From Serratia sp. H1w (GTDB lineage Bacteria > Pseudomonadota > Gammaproteobacteria > Enterobacterales > Enterobacteriaceae), in assembly GCF_000633355.1 (NCBI RefSeq), contig NZ_AYMQ01000037.1:93004-157003 (forward strand): 64,000 nucleotides of DNA, in the 5' to 3' direction. The notes beneath the pieces are model-generated. The model worked only from the letters and a program-made list of their open reading frames with translations. It did no database searches and was not told the origin of the DNA. The position numbers and the translations under genes are program-made. Each line of letters opens with the position of its first letter. Within the stretch, counting starts at the first letter, position 1. Below, in pieces: positions 62,650 to 64,000 of this stretch.

Positions 62650-63741
62650 ATGGGATTCAAATGCGGTATCGTCGGTCTGCCAAACGTTGGCAAATCCACC
62701 CTGTTCAATGCGTTGACCAAAGCGGGTATTGAAGCAGCCAACTTCCCGTTCTGCACCATTGAACCCAATACCGGCGTGGTACCTATGCCCGATGCGCGTC
62801 TGGATCGCTTGGCCGAGATCGTCAAACCACAACGCATTCTGCCAACCACCATGGAGTTCGTTGATATCGCAGGCCTGGTAAAAGGCGCATCTAAAGGTGA
62901 AGGCCTGGGCAACCAGTTCCTGACCAACATCCGCGAAACCGAAGCCATCGGCCACGTGGTACGTTGTTTTGAGAATGACAACATCATTCACGTGAACAAC
63001 AAAGTGGATCCGGCAGACGATATTGAAGTCATCAACACCGAGCTGGCACTGTCCGACTTGGATACCTGCGAACGCGCCATTCACCGCGTGCAGAAAAAAG
63101 CCAAAGGTGGCGATAAGGACGCGAAAGCCGAATTGGCGGCGCTGGAAAAATGCCTGCCGCAGTTGGAAAACGCCGGCATGCTGCGTGCGTTGGATCTGAC
63201 CGCAGAAGATAAAGCCGCGATCCGCTACCTCAGCTTCCTGACGCTGAAGCCGACCATGTACATTGCCAACGTCAACGAAGACGGTTTTGAGAACAACCCG
63301 TATCTGGATGTCGTACGTAAGATTGCAGCCGAAGAAGGTTCCGTAGTGGTTGCCGTTTGCGCCGCCGTTGAATCCGACATTGCTGAACTGGAAGATGAAG
63401 ACCGTGCCGAATTTATGGCTGAGCTGGGTCTGGAAGAACCGGGCCTGAACCGCGTGATCCGTGCAGGCTACGAATTGCTCAACCTGCAAACCTACTTCAC
63501 CGCTGGCGTGAAGGAAGTCCGTGCCTGGACCATCCCGGTAGGTGCCACCGCCCCGCAAGCGGCCGGTAAAATCCACACCGACTTTGAAAAAGGCTTTATC
63601 CGCGCACAGACTATCTCCTTTGAAGACTTTATCACCTACAAGGGTGAACAAGGCGCCAAAGAAGCCGGCAAGATGCGTTCAGAAGGGAAAGACTACATCG
63701 TGAAAGATGGCGATGTGATGAACTTCTTGTTTAACGTCTAA
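62650..63741 (+). CDS. ychF: Redox-regulated ATPase YchF
   Basis: YchF (OLA1) is an Obg-related P-loop NTPase that prefers ATP, binds ribosomes and negatively affects the oxidative-stress response. The 363-residue product has P-loop [14 protein letters not shown] near residue 8, the switch [20 protein letters not shown] and a C-terminal TGS domain ([38 protein letters not shown]). AAGG lies about ten bases before the ATG. It is last in the window and ends before a terminator. Confidence 0.97.
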   Translation: MGFKCGIVGLPNVGKSTLFNALTKAGIEAANFPFCTIEPNTGVVPMPDARLDRLAEIVKPQRILPTTMEFVDIAGLVKGASKGEGLGNQFLTNIRETEAIGHVVRCFENDNIIHVNNKVDPADDIEVINTELALSDLDTCERAIHRVQKKAKGGDKDAKAELAALEKCLPQLENAGMLRALDLTAEDKAAIRYLSFLTLKPTMYIANVNEDGFENNPYLDVVRKIAAEEGSVVVAVCAAVESDIAELEDEDRAEFMAELGLEEPGLNRVIRAGYELLNLQTYFTAGVKEVRAWTIPVGATAPQAAGKIHTDFEKGFIRAQTISFEDFITYKGEQGAKEAGKMRSEGKDYIVKDGDVMNFLFNV

Positions 63742-63799
63742 ATAAAATCTGGTGTCTCATGGGCTCTCACTGCATCTCGTGAAGACTGAAAACCACTTT

Positions 63800-63828
63800 A
63801 AAATCCACGCAATTGCGTGGATTTTTTT
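63800..63828 (+). terminator. Terminator after ychF
   Basis: AAAATCCACGC pairs with GCGTGGATTTT around AATT, followed by further T residues. Confidence 0.9.
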
Positions 63829-63848
63829 GTGCATAGAAAACCTCCAGC

Positions 63849-63952
63849 TAAGGTTAGCTGTTTCCCCTCACCCCAGCCCTCTCCCGATGTAAAGGCAGGG
63901 ATTTCATGAGCACTGGGCCGGGGATAGGGGCTAGTCCTGCGTCGAATTCAGG
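63849..63952. repeat. Dispersed ~105-bp repeat, copy 2
   Basis: Starts TAAGGTTAGC and ends GAATTCAGG, matching the copy at 38166-38272 along its length (shared CCCTCACC, AGCCCTCTCCCGAT, GGGATTTCAT, CTAGTCCTG). The flanking ends to 64000 show no gene. Confidence 0.75.
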
Positions 63953-64000
63953 TGCAGAAGTAATACGTAGCAGGATTAGTATAGTGGCACACTGATACTG

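Overview
The window is a chromosomal segment of a Gram-negative enterobacterium. Both ends follow the E. coli gene order closely, and the middle carries pectin-sugar, phosphonate and AI-2 genes in a combination that fits Serratia or a close relative in Yersiniaceae. The species is not determined. Nothing looks like a prophage, IS element, integrase or CRISPR array.

Layout. 1-14.3 kb is core: yecM, argS, then murJ-yceM-yceH-rimJ (minus), mdtH, grxB, an AarF/UbiB-type kinase, yceB, ycdY-ycdX and ghrA. A tRNA-Ser(GGA) at 14.53 kb is followed by a tandem repeat built on its own 3' end. 15-18 kb is a small accessory patch: a frameshifted LysE/RhtB exporter, a LysR regulator and a TSUP permease. 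18-28.5 kb is an AI-2 quorum-signal locus: an AI-2E family permease, cupin-lsrK-lsrR (minus) and lsrACDBFG (plus). 28.7-33 kb holds a DJ-1 protein and a rhamnogalacturonan-utilisation set (kdgM-type porin, GH105 hydrolase, GPH transporter) with a good KdgR-like operator. 33-37.4 kb is L-tartrate fermentation (ttdR broken, ttdA, ttdB, ttdT). A second tRNA-Ser(GGA) at 37.5 kb has three tandem tail repeats. 38.3-46.4 kb is a 2-aminoethylphosphonate locus (phnX-phnW minus; phnR, broken phnS, phnT, phnU, phnV and a class III PLP enzyme resembling PbfA plus). 46.5-50.2 kb has a diguanylate cyclase, a UPF0303 protein and dauA. 50-64 kb is core again: kdsA, sirB1, sirB2, prmC, prfA, hemA, a porin gene lying between hemA and lolB, then lolB-ispE-prs, ychH, pth and ychF.

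How the parts work together. Lsr proteins import AI-2, phosphorylate it (LsrK), relieve LsrR repression and break the phosphorylated signal down (LsrF, LsrG). The pectin genes move oligomers across the outer membrane (KdgM type) and inner membrane (GPH) for cleavage by GH105. PhnSTUV import aminoethylphosphonate, PhnW and PhnX degrade it, and the PbfA-like enzyme would feed hydroxylated aminoethylphosphonate into the same intermediate.

Most unusual signals. (1) Both tRNA-Ser genes carry 176-179 bp tandem repeats, each ending in a copy of the tRNA 3' end and starting with its own terminator hairpin, like the E. coli tyrT/rtT arrangement. Each array copies the sequence variant of its own tRNA. 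(2) Three single-base frameshifts occur, in lysE-like, ttdR and phnS. (3) A REP-like element has replaced the lsrG stop codon. (4) Shared GTnTAnAC operators lie in the phn locus.
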